The notes under the pieces were generated by a model that was given only the letters and a program-made list of their open reading frames with translations, made no database searches and had not been told where the DNA came from. From Micromonospora cremea (lineage in GTDB: Bacteria > Actinomycetota > Actinomycetes > Mycobacteriales > Micromonosporaceae), in NCBI RefSeq assembly GCF_900143515.1, contig NZ_FSQT01000001.1, forward strand, positions 62,001 to 126,000: 64,000 nucleotides of DNA, written 5' to 3'. Position numbers and translations under genes: made by a program. Positions 46,459-54,647 of the stretch are shown one piece after another. Positions within the stretch are counted from its first letter, which is position 1, and each line of letters opens with the position of its first letter.

Positions 46459-46590
46459 CGCCTCATCGCCGAGGCCGGCTTACTGGAGCGGGAGAAGCGC
46501 GGTGTCTGGGCGTACTACCGGCTGGTGTCGAGCGCGATCGCGACGATCGCGGATCTGCTGACCCCCCATGAAAGCGATCAGCGCGGAGAA
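46459..46590 (+). pseudogene. arsR: ArsR-family regulator, 3' half
   Basis: The frame gives LIAEAGLLEREKRGVWAYYR then LVSSAIATIADLLTPHE, the wing and C-terminal dimer helix of the same ArsR subfamily whose N-terminal half is at 44081-44339. It has no start or HTH of its own. The two pieces would join at or near a shared CATC. Confidence 0.75.
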
Positions 46591-46619
46591 GCCGCTGACG
46601 CGCGAGCCAGATTCGCGCC

Positions 46620-46869
46620 GGAGCAACTGATCCATTGCGTCGCGACGGTGCGGTCGATCTGCCACGTCGTACCGTGGCGGCTCACCCGGTAGGTCAGTCC
46701 CTGCCCGTTACGGCCGCTTTCGGTCACAGCGAGCGGGATCTCGGCCCGGTCGCCGTCGATGCTGATCCGGCCGAGGGTGACCAGGACCCCGCCGTCGATG
46801 ACGTTGAGGTTCTTGTCGGTGACGGTGATGGGTTGAAATAACAGTTCAGGAGGCCTGCGGTACTTTCTT
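46620..46869 (-). pseudogene. Unidentified gene remnant
   Basis: A minus-strand frame without a start codon gives protein-like sequence (PITVTDKNLNVIDGGVLVTL, then GRISIDGDRAEIPLAVTESG). It has regular beta-strand-like periodicity and host-like codons. In-frame stops bound it on both sides and no family is recognised. Confidence 0.35.
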
Positions 46870-46966
46870 CACCAACACCGATCGGTGAACAGGTGGGGTT
46901 CCTGCCGCGTTGCCGGACGTCTTACATGAGGCGACAGCCGGTATCCACATTGGAGGCCATGATTCG

Positions 46967-47692
46967 ATGAGTTCGTACACCATCACAATCGCCGCAGACG
47001 ATCCCAGTCGAGTGACCACAACCCTGAAGGTCGAGGTGAGTGACACCATCGCGCGCATCACCGAGCTGGTGGTGCGCGCTGGCCAGGGGGACGGGCTGAC
47101 CGCGGGTCAGATCCCCGCTGTCGACCTGGACCTGCTCTTGAGGGCGATCGCGCCCGCCGCCAGCGGGCAGCAGCAGATTGCTACGCCGCCCATTGCCGCA
47201 TCTGACGAGGTGCCCGCAGCCGGCGGTGTGTCCGTTGACGACGGTGAGCCCGCCGCCGAACCGACGGCGGTCCAGGCCACCGCCCCTACAGCGGCTGCGG
47301 ATGAGCCGGCGACGACTAACCCTGAGGGTGCTGGTGCGGTTGACGTCGTGGTGCCCAAGCAGGCGTCACCGGCGACCAAGGCAAGGGAGGCGAAGAAGGC
47401 CGTCCGGGCGTCGGGCGCTGGCGCGACCCGCAGCCGAGCGGGCAGGGGGAAGACCGCAGCGGGCGCCAAGGCCACGACTAACGCGGGGAAGGCCATGAAG
47501 CGGTCCGCGGAAGGCGGGTCCTCCGGAGGTGAGGGGCGGGTGTACCGGCGCTCACCGGCCGATCTCGAAGCGGTCTACCAGCAAGCCGGGAGTGTGGCTG
47601 CCGTCGCCGACCACTACGACGTGCCGCGGCATACCGCCCAGGGGTGGATTCGCACCCTACGTCGCCGGCAAGCCGGGCCAGTTCCTGAGTAG
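46967..47692 (+). CDS. Basic protein with N-terminal beta domain and C-terminal HTH, possible nucleoid-associated protein
   Basis: Protein of 241 aa. Residues 1-65 form a small beta/alpha domain (MSSYTITIAADDPSRVTTTL, ARITELVVRAGQGDGLTAGQ). Residues about 70-135 are an acidic Ala/Pro-rich linker. Residues 135-195 are Lys/Ala/Arg-rich like histone H1 tails (KAREAKKAVRASGAGATRSR). Residues 198-241 carry an HTH (SPADLEAVYQQAGSVAAVAD, then HYDVPRHTAQGWIRTLRRR). The architecture suggests a DNA-coating or silencing role, but I do not recognise a named family. GGAGG lies 10 nt before ATG 46967. It is followed by a strong hairpin at 47753. Confidence 0.7.
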   Translation: MSSYTITIAADDPSRVTTTLKVEVSDTIARITELVVRAGQGDGLTAGQIPAVDLDLLLRAIAPAASGQQQIATPPIAASDEVPAAGGVSVDDGEPAAEPTAVQATAPTAAADEPATTNPEGAGAVDVVVPKQASPATKAREAKKAVRASGAGATRSRAGRGKTAAGAKATTNAGKAMKRSAEGGSSGGEGRVYRRSPADLEAVYQQAGSVAAVADHYDVPRHTAQGWIRTLRRRQAGPVPE

Positions 47693-47752
47693 GGGAACCG
47701 GGTACCGGGTCGGAACGGGCCAACAGGTGTGTCGATTCAAGGCGGGATAGAA

Positions 47753-47777
47753 CCGGACGGCGGGGGTCGCCGTCCGG
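47753..47777 (+). terminator. Perfect 10-bp hairpin after the HTH gene
   Basis: The arms CCGGACGGCG and CGCCGTCCGG enclose a 5-nt loop (GGGGT), 60 nt downstream of the HTH gene stop. There is no T-run. The surrounding 47693-48067 stretch holds no other supported feature. Confidence 0.7.
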
Positions 47778-48067
47778 CGACAACCCCACCAGCTCCCGTG
47801 TCATGCTTCTGCGCCATTGGTATGGCAGCACTCCGGCTGGCGACAATTCGAGGACGCGGTGGAGATGAGCGTCGAACAGGTCCACCGTGTCCGCACACGC
47901 ATCGAACGCATCGTCTGCGCGTAGCTCGCCGAAGTCCACGTTGCCAGAGCCAGAGCCTGATGTCAGTCCCCCGGAATCGTGGCCTCCACGCTATCTGGGG
48001 GACCTCACGGGCGACGTGAGAGAGGGTGGGTGGCAATGTCACAGCAGTGGGCGGCACGATAGGTGCC

Positions 48068-50272
48068 GTGACGGCTCCCACCCGCCCGCCCCTGGCGGTC
48101 TTGGACGCGGTGCTGGAGCGGTTGACCTACGTCAACGAGGAGACCGGCTACACCGTCGCCCGGGTAGCCACCGACCGCAGCAGCGACCTGTTGACGGTGG
48201 TCGGTGCCCTGCTCGGCGCCCAGCCCGGGGAGAGCTTGCGCCTGTCGGGGCGGTGGTCGTCGCACCCACAGTACGGGCGGCAGTTCGAGGTCGATTCCTA
48301 CACCACCGTGCTGCCCGCCACCATCCAGGGCATCCAGCGTTACCTCGGCTCCGGCCTGGTCAAGGGCATCGGCCCGGTCTTCGCCGAGCGGATCGTCGCC
48401 CACTTCGGCCTCGACACCCTCCGGGTCATCGAGGAAGAACCCGCCCGGCTGGTCGAGGTGCCCGGCCTGGGGCCGAAGCGAACGGCGAAGATCACCGCAG
48501 CGTGGGAAGAGCAGAAGGCCATCAAGGAGGTGATGGTCTTCCTCCAAGGCGTCGGGGTGTCCACGTCCCTGGCCGTGCGGATCTTCAAGAAGTACGCCGA
48601 CGCCTCGACCTCGGTGGTGCGCAACGAGCCGTACCGGCTGGCGGCCGACGTATGGGGCATCGGCTTCAAGACCGCCGACACCATCGCCCAAGCCGTCGGA
48701 ATCCCACACGACAGCCCACAGCGGGTCAAGGCCGGCCTGCAGTACACCTTGTCGGAGGCCACCGACTCCGGGCACTGCTACCTGCCCGCCCCGCAGCTCG
48801 TCGCCGATGCCACCAAGATCCTGAACGTGCCCGGCGACCTCGTCGCCGGCTGCCTCGACGACCTGATCGCCGAGGAGGGCGTGGTCCGTGAGGTGCTGCC
48901 CGGCCCGGACGGGGAGCAGGTGCCGGCGGTGTACCTGCTGCCGTTCCACCGCGCCGAGCAGTCCCTGGCCGGGTCGCTGCAGCGGCTGCTGGGAGTCCGC
49001 GCCGACCGCCTGCCCCATTTCGCCGACGTCAACTGGGACAAAGCCCTGGCCTGGTTGAAGGTCCGGACCGGCGCCGACCTGGCCGCGGAGCAGGAGCAGG
49101 CGGTCCGGCTCGCGCTGACCTCCAAGGTCGCCGTGTTGACCGGCGGGCCTGGATGCGGCAAGAGCTTCACTGTGCGGTCGATCGTCGAACTCGCCGCCGC
49201 GAAGAAAGCCAAGGTGACTCTCGCCGCCCCGACCGGCCGCGCCGCGAAGCGCCTGTCCGAGCTGACCGGCCATCCCGCGGCCACCGTGCACCGGCTGCTG
49301 CAACTGCGCCCCGGCGGCGAGGCCACCTACGACCGGGACAACCCCCTCGACGTCGACCTCCTGGTCGTGGACGAGGCGTCGATGCTCGACCTCATCCTGG
49401 CCAACAAACTCGTCAAGGCCGTCCCACCGGGCGCGCACCTGCTCCTCGTCGGCGACGTCGACCAACTCCCCTCCGTCGGCGCTGGTGAAGTCCTGCGCGA
49501 CCTCCTCGCCGCCCCGGCCATCCCCCGGGTCCGGCTGACGCAGATCTTCCGCCAGGCCGCCCAGTCCGGCGTCGTCACCAACGCCCACCGCATCAACGCC
49601 GGCAAACCACCCCTCCTGCAAGGCCTCGCCGACTTCTTCCTGTTCGCCTGCGACGACACCGACGCCACCGCCGCCCTGACCGTCGACGTCGCCTGCACCC
49701 GCATCCCCGCCAAGTTCGGGCTCGATCCGCGCCGCGACGTGCAGGTCCTCACCCCCATGCACCGGGGCCCCGCCGGCGCCGCCGCCCTCAACGGGCTGCT
49801 GCAGCAGCGGCTCACGCCGGGTCGGGAGGGGCAACCGGAACGGCGGATGGGCGGGCGGGTGTTCCGGATCGGCGACAAGGTCACCCAGATCCGCAACAAC
49901 TACGACAAGGGCCAAGCCGGCGTGTTCAACGGCACCCTCGGCGTCGTCACCACCCTGTCCACCGAGGAACAGTCCCTGACCGTGCGCACCGACGAGGACG
50001 AGAGCATCGACTACGACTTCGACGAACTCGACGAACTCGCCCACGCGTACGCCATGACCATCCACCGCTCCCAAGGATCCGAATACCCCGCCGTCGTCAT
50101 CCCGCTGACCACCAGCGCGTGGATGATGCTGCAACGCAACCTGCTCTACACCGCCGTCACCCGCGCCAAACAGCTCGTCGTCCTCGTCGGCTCCCGTCGC
50201 GCCCTCGCCGCCGCCGTCCGCACCGTCGGCGCCGGCCGCCGTCACACCGGCCTCAAGCACCGACTCGCCTGA
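48068..50272 (+). CDS. recD2: RecD2-type ATP-dependent DNA helicase
   Basis: Superfamily 1B 5'-3' helicase of about 734 aa. The N-terminal region has an OB-like domain (ERLTYVNEETGYTVARVATD) and a double helix-hairpin-helix set (LVKGIGPVFAERIV; LVEVPGLGPKRTAKI). Motor motifs are Walker A TGGPGCGKSFT at about residue 357, Ia AAPTGRAAKRLSELTG, Walker B VVDEASMLD at about 431, GDVDQLPSVGAGEVL and, near the end, AMTIHRSQGSEYPAVVIPL. Start GTG 48068 fits the family N-terminus, although the ribosome binding site is weak. RecD2 acts without RecBC in repair and replication-stress tolerance. Confidence 0.92.
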   Translation: MTAPTRPPLAVLDAVLERLTYVNEETGYTVARVATDRSSDLLTVVGALLGAQPGESLRLSGRWSSHPQYGRQFEVDSYTTVLPATIQGIQRYLGSGLVKGIGPVFAERIVAHFGLDTLRVIEEEPARLVEVPGLGPKRTAKITAAWEEQKAIKEVMVFLQGVGVSTSLAVRIFKKYADASTSVVRNEPYRLAADVWGIGFKTADTIAQAVGIPHDSPQRVKAGLQYTLSEATDSGHCYLPAPQLVADATKILNVPGDLVAGCLDDLIAEEGVVREVLPGPDGEQVPAVYLLPFHRAEQSLAGSLQRLLGVRADRLPHFADVNWDKALAWLKVRTGADLAAEQEQAVRLALTSKVAVLTGGPGCGKSFTVRSIVELAAAKKAKVTLAAPTGRAAKRLSELTGHPAATVHRLLQLRPGGEATYDRDNPLDVDLLVVDEASMLDLILANKLVKAVPPGAHLLLVGDVDQLPSVGAGEVLRDLLAAPAIPRVRLTQIFRQAAQSGVVTNAHRINAGKPPLLQGLADFFLFACDDTDATAALTVDVACTRIPAKFGLDPRRDVQVLTPMHRGPAGAAALNGLLQQRLTPGREGQPERRMGGRVFRIGDKVTQIRNNYDKGQAGVFNGTLGVVTTLSTEEQSLTVRTDEDESIDYDFDELDELAHAYAMTIHRSQGSEYPAVVIPLTTSAWMMLQRNLLYTAVTRAKQLVVLVGSRRALAAAVRTVGAGRRHTGLKHRLA

Positions 50273-50289
50273 CACCAGCTGATGCCGAC

Positions 50290-50463
50290 GTCGCCCGGCA
50301 ACCACGAACCGGGGCAGTCCCCCTCGCCCACGACACCGTCCGCCAGTTCACCGAGCACCCAGCCGGTACCGATCTCCTCATCCTCGCCACCATTACCGAG
50401 CAACCGAACACCGACCCGAACTGGCTACAGCGCTACCCTCTCAATCCCCTGGAATCGTGGAGG
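50290..50463 (+). pseudogene. Unidentified gene remnant beside recD2
   Basis: A frame without a clear start reads PADADVARQPRTGAVPLAHD, then LLILATITEQPNTDPNWLQR, and runs into the IS3-type remnant at about 50464. Composition is protein-like but no family is evident. Confidence 0.3.
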
Positions 50464-50469
50464 GCTCCG

Positions 50470-50645
50470 TTATGCGGCCTGGGCCTCCAGGGCGCGAGTG
50501 GTTGATCGTTCGTAGTCGATGGGCGATCGCCAGTCGCAGACGGAGTGCCGGCGGCGCCGGTTGTAGAAGTCGGTGATCCAGGTGGCGATCTTCAGGCGGG
50601 CTTCGGTGCGGGTGCGGAACTGGCGGCGGTGGACGTACTCGACCT
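50470..50645 (-). pseudogene. IS3-family transposase, C-terminal remnant
   Basis: The minus strand reads EYVHRRQFRTRTEARLKIAT, then WITDFYNRRRRHSVCDWRSP and IDYE, to a stop at 50470. This is the conserved end of the IS3/IS150 integrase domain (YNxxRRHSxxxxxSPxxYE). The DDE core and the other terminus are missing. Confidence 0.8.
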
Positions 50646-50646
50646 T

Positions 50647-50920
50647 GGCCGAGGCGTGGCGCTCCGGCGCCAGTTCCTGGACGACCAGCCGGCGGCAGAG
50701 CTTCGCCAACGACCTGACCCGTCCGCAGTTGATCGCGGTGACGGACAACGTCAACCAGGCCAAGGGTGACCAGGACCCGTCCACCTGGCAGCCGCCGCTG
50801 TCGTCGTATCGGTGCACCTACAGCAAGATGTGGATCACCGTGAAGTACAGCTGGGGCCTCACGTTGCAGTCGTCGGAGAAGTCCGCGCTGCAGAGCATGC
50901 TCAACACCTGCAGCTCCTGA
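50647..50920 (+). pseudogene. HNH endonuclease family (DUF1524-like) protein, 3' fragment
   Basis: The frame reads LAEAWRSGASSWTTSRRQSF, ANDLTRPQLIAVTDNVNQAK and LTLQSSEKSALQSMLNTCSS, then a stop. This is the second half of a secreted HNH nuclease domain (FANDLxxPQLIAV, Asn/Lys motif). The upstream half, with the catalytic His, is replaced by the IS3 fragment at about 50646. Confidence 0.8.
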
Positions 50921-50968
50921 GCGCGACCGGCGGCCGGCGGGGCGCCCTTTGACGCACCGCCGGTCGCG

Positions 50969-51189
50969 CTATGCCTCGTTGGATGGAGGGGGTGCGTTGT
51001 CGCCGGGTTGCTTGCGCCACTGGCCGCCCGCGTCGGCGGCGAGGAGGCGTTTGATGATGGCGAAGGCTTCGTCCTCGGTGTCGAACTCCCACCGCAAGAT
51101 CCGGCCGGTTTCGCTGTCCCCGGCGCGGGCGGCGATCTTCCACCGGATCTCGCGGGTCAGCCACACATCCGGGCGGCCCAGGCACCCCC
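50969..51189 (-). pseudogene. 3' exon of a hypothetical gene interrupted by a group II intron
   Basis: The minus strand reads PDVWLTREIRWKIAARAGDS, GRILRWEFDTEDEAFAIIKR and LLAADAGGQW to a stop at 50969. It starts where the group II intron remnant ends. The 5' exon is not found next to the intron; an MFS gene fragment is there instead. Confidence 0.55.
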
Positions 51190-51480
51190 AGTGGGGTCGG
51201 GCCGAAGCGCGGTGCCGGGCTTTCGTCCGGTCCGTTTCTTCGGCCCGCCCTCCGAACCGGACGTGCAGTTCTCGCTGCATCCGGCTCTCCACAGACTCAC
51301 GTCGGCTGGGTCAGGCGACGCGTCGACGGTGTCCAGGGGTTGGGGATCACGCTGCGGCGTCGGTACCGGGTCACGGTGACCGAGGCCGGGTTGAACAGGG
51401 TGAGCTGTCCGTCGGTGATCGTCCATCCGCCGGCCATGTAGCGCCGTCGGAGTTGCTTCCACGTCAGGCCCCGCCCTGTG
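51190..51480 (-). mobile_element. Group II intron, 3' remnant (maturase end plus domains V and VI)
   Basis: Reading the minus strand from 51480, about 55 codons give the conserved end of a group II reverse transcriptase/maturase (GLTWKQLRRRYMAGGWTITD, then QLTLFNPASVTVTRYR, then IPNPW). Domain V follows at 51254-51287 and a domain-VI-like stem after it. Everything 5' of the maturase tail is missing, so the intron cannot splice. Confidence 0.85.
51254..51287 (-). ncRNA. Group II intron domain V
   Basis: A 34-nt hairpin on the minus strand with an outer stem GAGCCGGA/TCCGGTTC, an inner stem TGCAG/CTGCA and a two-base CG bulge on the 3' side. The AGC catalytic triad is at positions 2-4. Length, triad and bulge all match canonical domain V. 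Confidence 0.9.
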
Positions 51481-51880
51481 GGGGTTCGGCTCGCTCGTCG
51501 GCGGCTTCATCTACGGAGTGCTGCCCAAGCCACCGAGGGCGGCGATCCTGCTCGCCGCGCTCGGCGTCTCGGCGCTGCTCGTCCTGCCCTCGCCCAGCAT
51601 CGGGTGGTTCGTCGTCCTCATCACGGTGAGCGGCATGTTCTCCGCCCCGGTCGTCGTCGGCGCGTCTAACGAGATCTCCCACCTCGTGCCCGCCGCCCAT
51701 TGCGGCGAGGCCATGAGCTGGCACGGCACGGCGACGATCCTGGGCAACGCGCTCGGCGGCCCGGTGGTCGGCGCCGCACTCGATGCCCACCGCTGGCGGG
51801 GCAGGATGGTCGTGGCGGCGCTCGGAGGCCTCCTCGTCGCGGGGATCGGACGGTCAACCCACAGGCGCCGTCGTTACCCA
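51481..51880 (+). pseudogene. MFS transporter, C-terminal fragment
   Basis: The frame runs WGFGSLVGGFIYGVLPK, ILLAALGVSALLVLPSPSIG, WFVVLITVSGMFSAPVVVGA and ends with LGGLLVAGIGRSTHRRRR. Four to five transmembrane helices of a major facilitator family exporter are present; the first half is missing at the intron junction. It may be a relic of a gene once upstream of the ABC cluster. Confidence 0.7.
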
Positions 51881-52020
51881 GATGTGACCTGGGGTTTCTG
51901 GTCGGCTCTCGACGCGAGGTCCATCGGGCCCTATGGTTCGGGAGATACAAGACTCTTTCATTCGGGCCCGTTGGTATCAGCCGGTACACGCGAGCGACAT
52001 CGGCTCACGAAGGGAGCAAC

Positions 52021-53583
52021 ATGCGCAAGGCAATGGCGGCAAGCGCAGTCGGTCTGGTCATGGCGGTCGCAATCACCGCGTGCAACGGGCCCGCGGGCAG
52101 CAACGACTCGGGCCCTGCGACCATGGGCGGCAACCTCGTCATCGGCCGTGACGGCGAGGGCTCGACCCTCGACAACACGAACACCGACTTCGAGAACTAC
52201 TCGATCGCCATCTTCCAGCAGATCGGCGAGTCGCTGTACGCGACGACGAATGACGGCCAGAAGCTCGAGCCGCTGCTGGCGGCCGACATGCCCGTGATTT
52301 CCAAGGACGGCCTCACCTACACGGTGAAGCTGCGCCAGGACGTCACCTTCAGCGACGGCACCCCCACGACCGCGAAGGACGTGAAGTTCTCCATCGACGC
52401 CGACACGGCGGGCGCGGGCGACGGTGGCTGGGGCTTCGTCAACGGCGCCATCGACAAGGTCACCGTCATCGACGACCACACGGTCGAGTTCAAGCTAAAG
52501 CACCCGTGGGCCCCGTTCGTGGCCGACCTGTCGATGTTCTCCAACGCGATCCTCCCGGACAACTACGGGGGCAAGACGAAGGAGGAGTTCTACAAGAACC
52601 CGATCGGCACCGGCCCGTTCATGTTCAAGGAATGGGTCAAGGGCGACCACGCGACCGTCGTCAAGAACCCGAAGTACTGGCAGAAGGGAATGCCGACGCT
52701 CGACTCGGTGACGTGGCGGGTCATGCCGGACGCGAACACCCGCAAGCTGGCCCTCCAGAGCGGCGAGATCCAGGTCGAGCAGGTCACCGACTGGTCGAGC
52801 TGGGACGAGATGTCCAACACCCCGGGCATCACCGCCAAGGCGTTCCCGTCGACTGAGGTCGACTACATCGGGATGAACGTCGACCGCCCGCCGCTCAACG
52901 ACCCGCACGTGCGAGTCGCCATCGCCAACGCGCTCGACCGCGACGCCATCATCAAGGCGGTGCTCTACGGCAACGGCACCCCTGCGAACTCGATCATCCC
53001 CAAGGGTGTCCCGTTCTACAACCCGGACAACGCCGGCCCGACGTTTGACCTGAACAAGGCCAAGGCAGAGATGGCTGCTTCCACTGTGCCGAATGGCTTC
53101 ACCTCGACGATGCTCATCAAGTCTGGCGACGCCACGCAGGCCGCCATCGCCCAGATCCTTCAGAGCCAGCTCAAGCCGCTCGGCATCACGCTCAAGATCG
53201 AGCAGCTGGAGGCCACGGCGCAAAAGGCGCGCCGGTTCGCTACTGACTACGACATCGCGATCGGTGCCTGGACAATGGACATCCCCGACCCCGACCAGTG
53301 GACGACGGCTGCGCTCGACCCCAAGGGTGGTCTCAAGTCGGCGTACACCAACTACAACAACCCCGACATCGTCGCCCTCAACGCCAAGGCGCAGCAGACG
53401 AACGACGACGCCACGCGCAAGGACCTGTACACCCAGATCCAGGCAGACGTCACGAAGGACTCGTCGCTCGCGCTCATGTACTACGTGCCCTACGGCTGGG
53501 TGTACTCCAATGACGTCCAGAACTTCTTCGTCACCCCGCTCGGGTACCTGGACCTCAAGAACGTCAAGCTCGCCGCCAAGTAA
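52021..53583 (+). CDS. dppA: Oligopeptide/dipeptide ABC transporter, substrate-binding lipoprotein
   Basis: Lipoprotein of 520 aa, SBP_bac_5 family. The signal peptide ends in the lipobox ITAC at about residue 21. Family segments include LVIGRDGEGSTLDNTNTDFE, KLRQDVTFSDGTPTTAKDV, NPIGTGPFMFKEWVKGD and YIGMNVDRPPLNDPHVRVAI. The C-terminus has MYYVPYGWVYSNDVQNFFVT. The ligand is probably a peptide or peptide-like amide. AAGGGAG precedes ATG 52021 by 6 nt. A strong hairpin separates it from the permease genes. Leu CTC and Val GTC are frequent here, unlike the CTG/GTG style of genes left of 25 kb. Confidence 0.93.
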   Translation: MRKAMAASAVGLVMAVAITACNGPAGSNDSGPATMGGNLVIGRDGEGSTLDNTNTDFENYSIAIFQQIGESLYATTNDGQKLEPLLAADMPVISKDGLTYTVKLRQDVTFSDGTPTTAKDVKFSIDADTAGAGDGGWGFVNGAIDKVTVIDDHTVEFKLKHPWAPFVADLSMFSNAILPDNYGGKTKEEFYKNPIGTGPFMFKEWVKGDHATVVKNPKYWQKGMPTLDSVTWRVMPDANTRKLALQSGEIQVEQVTDWSSWDEMSNTPGITAKAFPSTEVDYIGMNVDRPPLNDPHVRVAIANALDRDAIIKAVLYGNGTPANSIIPKGVPFYNPDNAGPTFDLNKAKAEMAASTVPNGFTSTMLIKSGDATQAAIAQILQSQLKPLGITLKIEQLEATAQKARRFATDYDIAIGAWTMDIPDPDQWTTAALDPKGGLKSAYTNYNNPDIVALNAKAQQTNDDATRKDLYTQIQADVTKDSSLALMYYVPYGWVYSNDVQNFFVTPLGYLDLKNVKLAAK

Positions 53584-53625
53584 CCCTCAGCAGCACGCAG
53601 CACGCAGGCGCGACATCGAATCACT

Positions 53626-53664
53626 CTTGGGTGCGGGCGCTGCTCCAAAGCGTCCGCACCCAAG
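53626..53664 (+). promoter_or_regulatory. Intercistronic stem-loop between dppA and dppB
   Basis: A 16-bp stem (arms CTTGGGTGCGGGCGCT and AGCGTCCGCACCCAAG, one G-U pair) with a 7-nt loop. Such structures after binding-protein genes stabilise the upstream mRNA and partly terminate, giving more binding protein than permease. Confidence 0.8.
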
Positions 53665-53693
53665 TCACAACGAAGTGACGAGAGGACCGAAGT

Positions 53694-54647
53694 ATGCTCA
53701 ACCGTCTCGGCTTCATTCCCTGGCGCTTGCTGCAGGCGATCCCGATCGTCTTCGGGCTCACGATCATCGTCTTCTCCCTGTCGAAGCTCCTTCCGGGCGA
53801 CGCCGCGGTCGCCATGCTCGGGGAACGAGCAGGGCCCGACGCGCTCGAAGCCCTCCGGGAGAAGCTCGGGCTCAATCGCCCGGCAGTTGAGCAGTACTTC
53901 CTCTATATCGGACGGCTGCTTCACGGCGACCTCGGCGACAGCTTGATGTACCACATGCCCGTCAAGGACGTGCTCCCGAGAGCCCTGCCGGTGACGCTGT
54001 CCCTCGTCGTCTACGCCGTCATCCTTGCGCTCATCATCTCCATCCCGCTCGCGAGCCTCGCCGCCTCCCGGCCCAACGGCGTGCGCGACCTCGGGGTGCG
54101 CGGCTACACGCTCGTCGCCCAGGGAATGCCGCAGATGTGGGTCGGCATCATGCTCATGCTCCTGCTGTCCCTGCACTTCAGGATCTTCCCCATCGGCAGG
54201 TACGGCTCCGGGCTGGAGAATGTCCGCAACCTCTTCCTGCCGGCCCTCACGCTCGCCATCGCGCTGAGCCCAACGCTCATTAGGAGCCTGAGGCAGTCGA
54301 TTATCGAGGTGCGCGATGCGGACTTCGTCGCCACCGCGAGGTCCAAGGGGGCCGGAGGGTTTGCCCTCTTCCGCGGCCACATCCTCCGCAACGCCATTCT
54401 CCCGACCGTCTCGGTCGTCGGCGTGCACCTCAGCTATATCGTCGGCGGCTCGATCGTCATCGAGCGGGTGTTCAACCTGCCAGGCATCGGGCAGCTCATG
54501 ATCCAGGCGATCCTCAACCGCGACTTCCCGCTCATGCAGGCGGTCACGCTCCTTATTGGCCTCCTCGTCATCGCCATCGGCATCCTCACCGATGTCGTCT
54601 ACGCCTTGCTCGACCCGCGGGTCGCTGTCGGACGGAGCAAAGCATGA
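53694..54647 (+). CDS. dppB: Oligopeptide ABC transporter permease (DppB type)
   Basis: Integral membrane permease of 317 aa with six helices. The N-terminal DppB pattern (RLLQAIPIVFGLTIIVFSLS is close to the actual start) and LNRPAVEQYFLYIGRLLHGD are present, as is the cytoplasmic EAA loop, RSLRQSIIEVRDADFVATAR then SKGAGG. ATG 53694 is preceded by GAGAGGACCGAAGT. It ends in an ATGA overlap with dppC. Confidence 0.93.
   Translation: MLNRLGFIPWRLLQAIPIVFGLTIIVFSLSKLLPGDAAVAMLGERAGPDALEALREKLGLNRPAVEQYFLYIGRLLHGDLGDSLMYHMPVKDVLPRALPVTLSLVVYAVILALIISIPLASLAASRPNGVRDLGVRGYTLVAQGMPQMWVGIMLMLLLSLHFRIFPIGRYGSGLENVRNLFLPALTLAIALSPTLIRSLRQSIIEVRDADFVATARSKGAGGFALFRGHILRNAILPTVSVVGVHLSYIVGGSIVIERVFNLPGIGQLMIQAILNRDFPLMQAVTLLIGLLVIAIGILTDVVYALLDPRVAVGRSKA

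Noticed and set aside
47478..47939. Minus-strand 153-aa frame starting MDFGELRADDAFDACADTVD
   Set aside because: It overlaps the HTH gene, contains the strong hairpin at 47753-47777 and has no family match. Only the first ~45 residues look protein-like, so at most it is a remnant.
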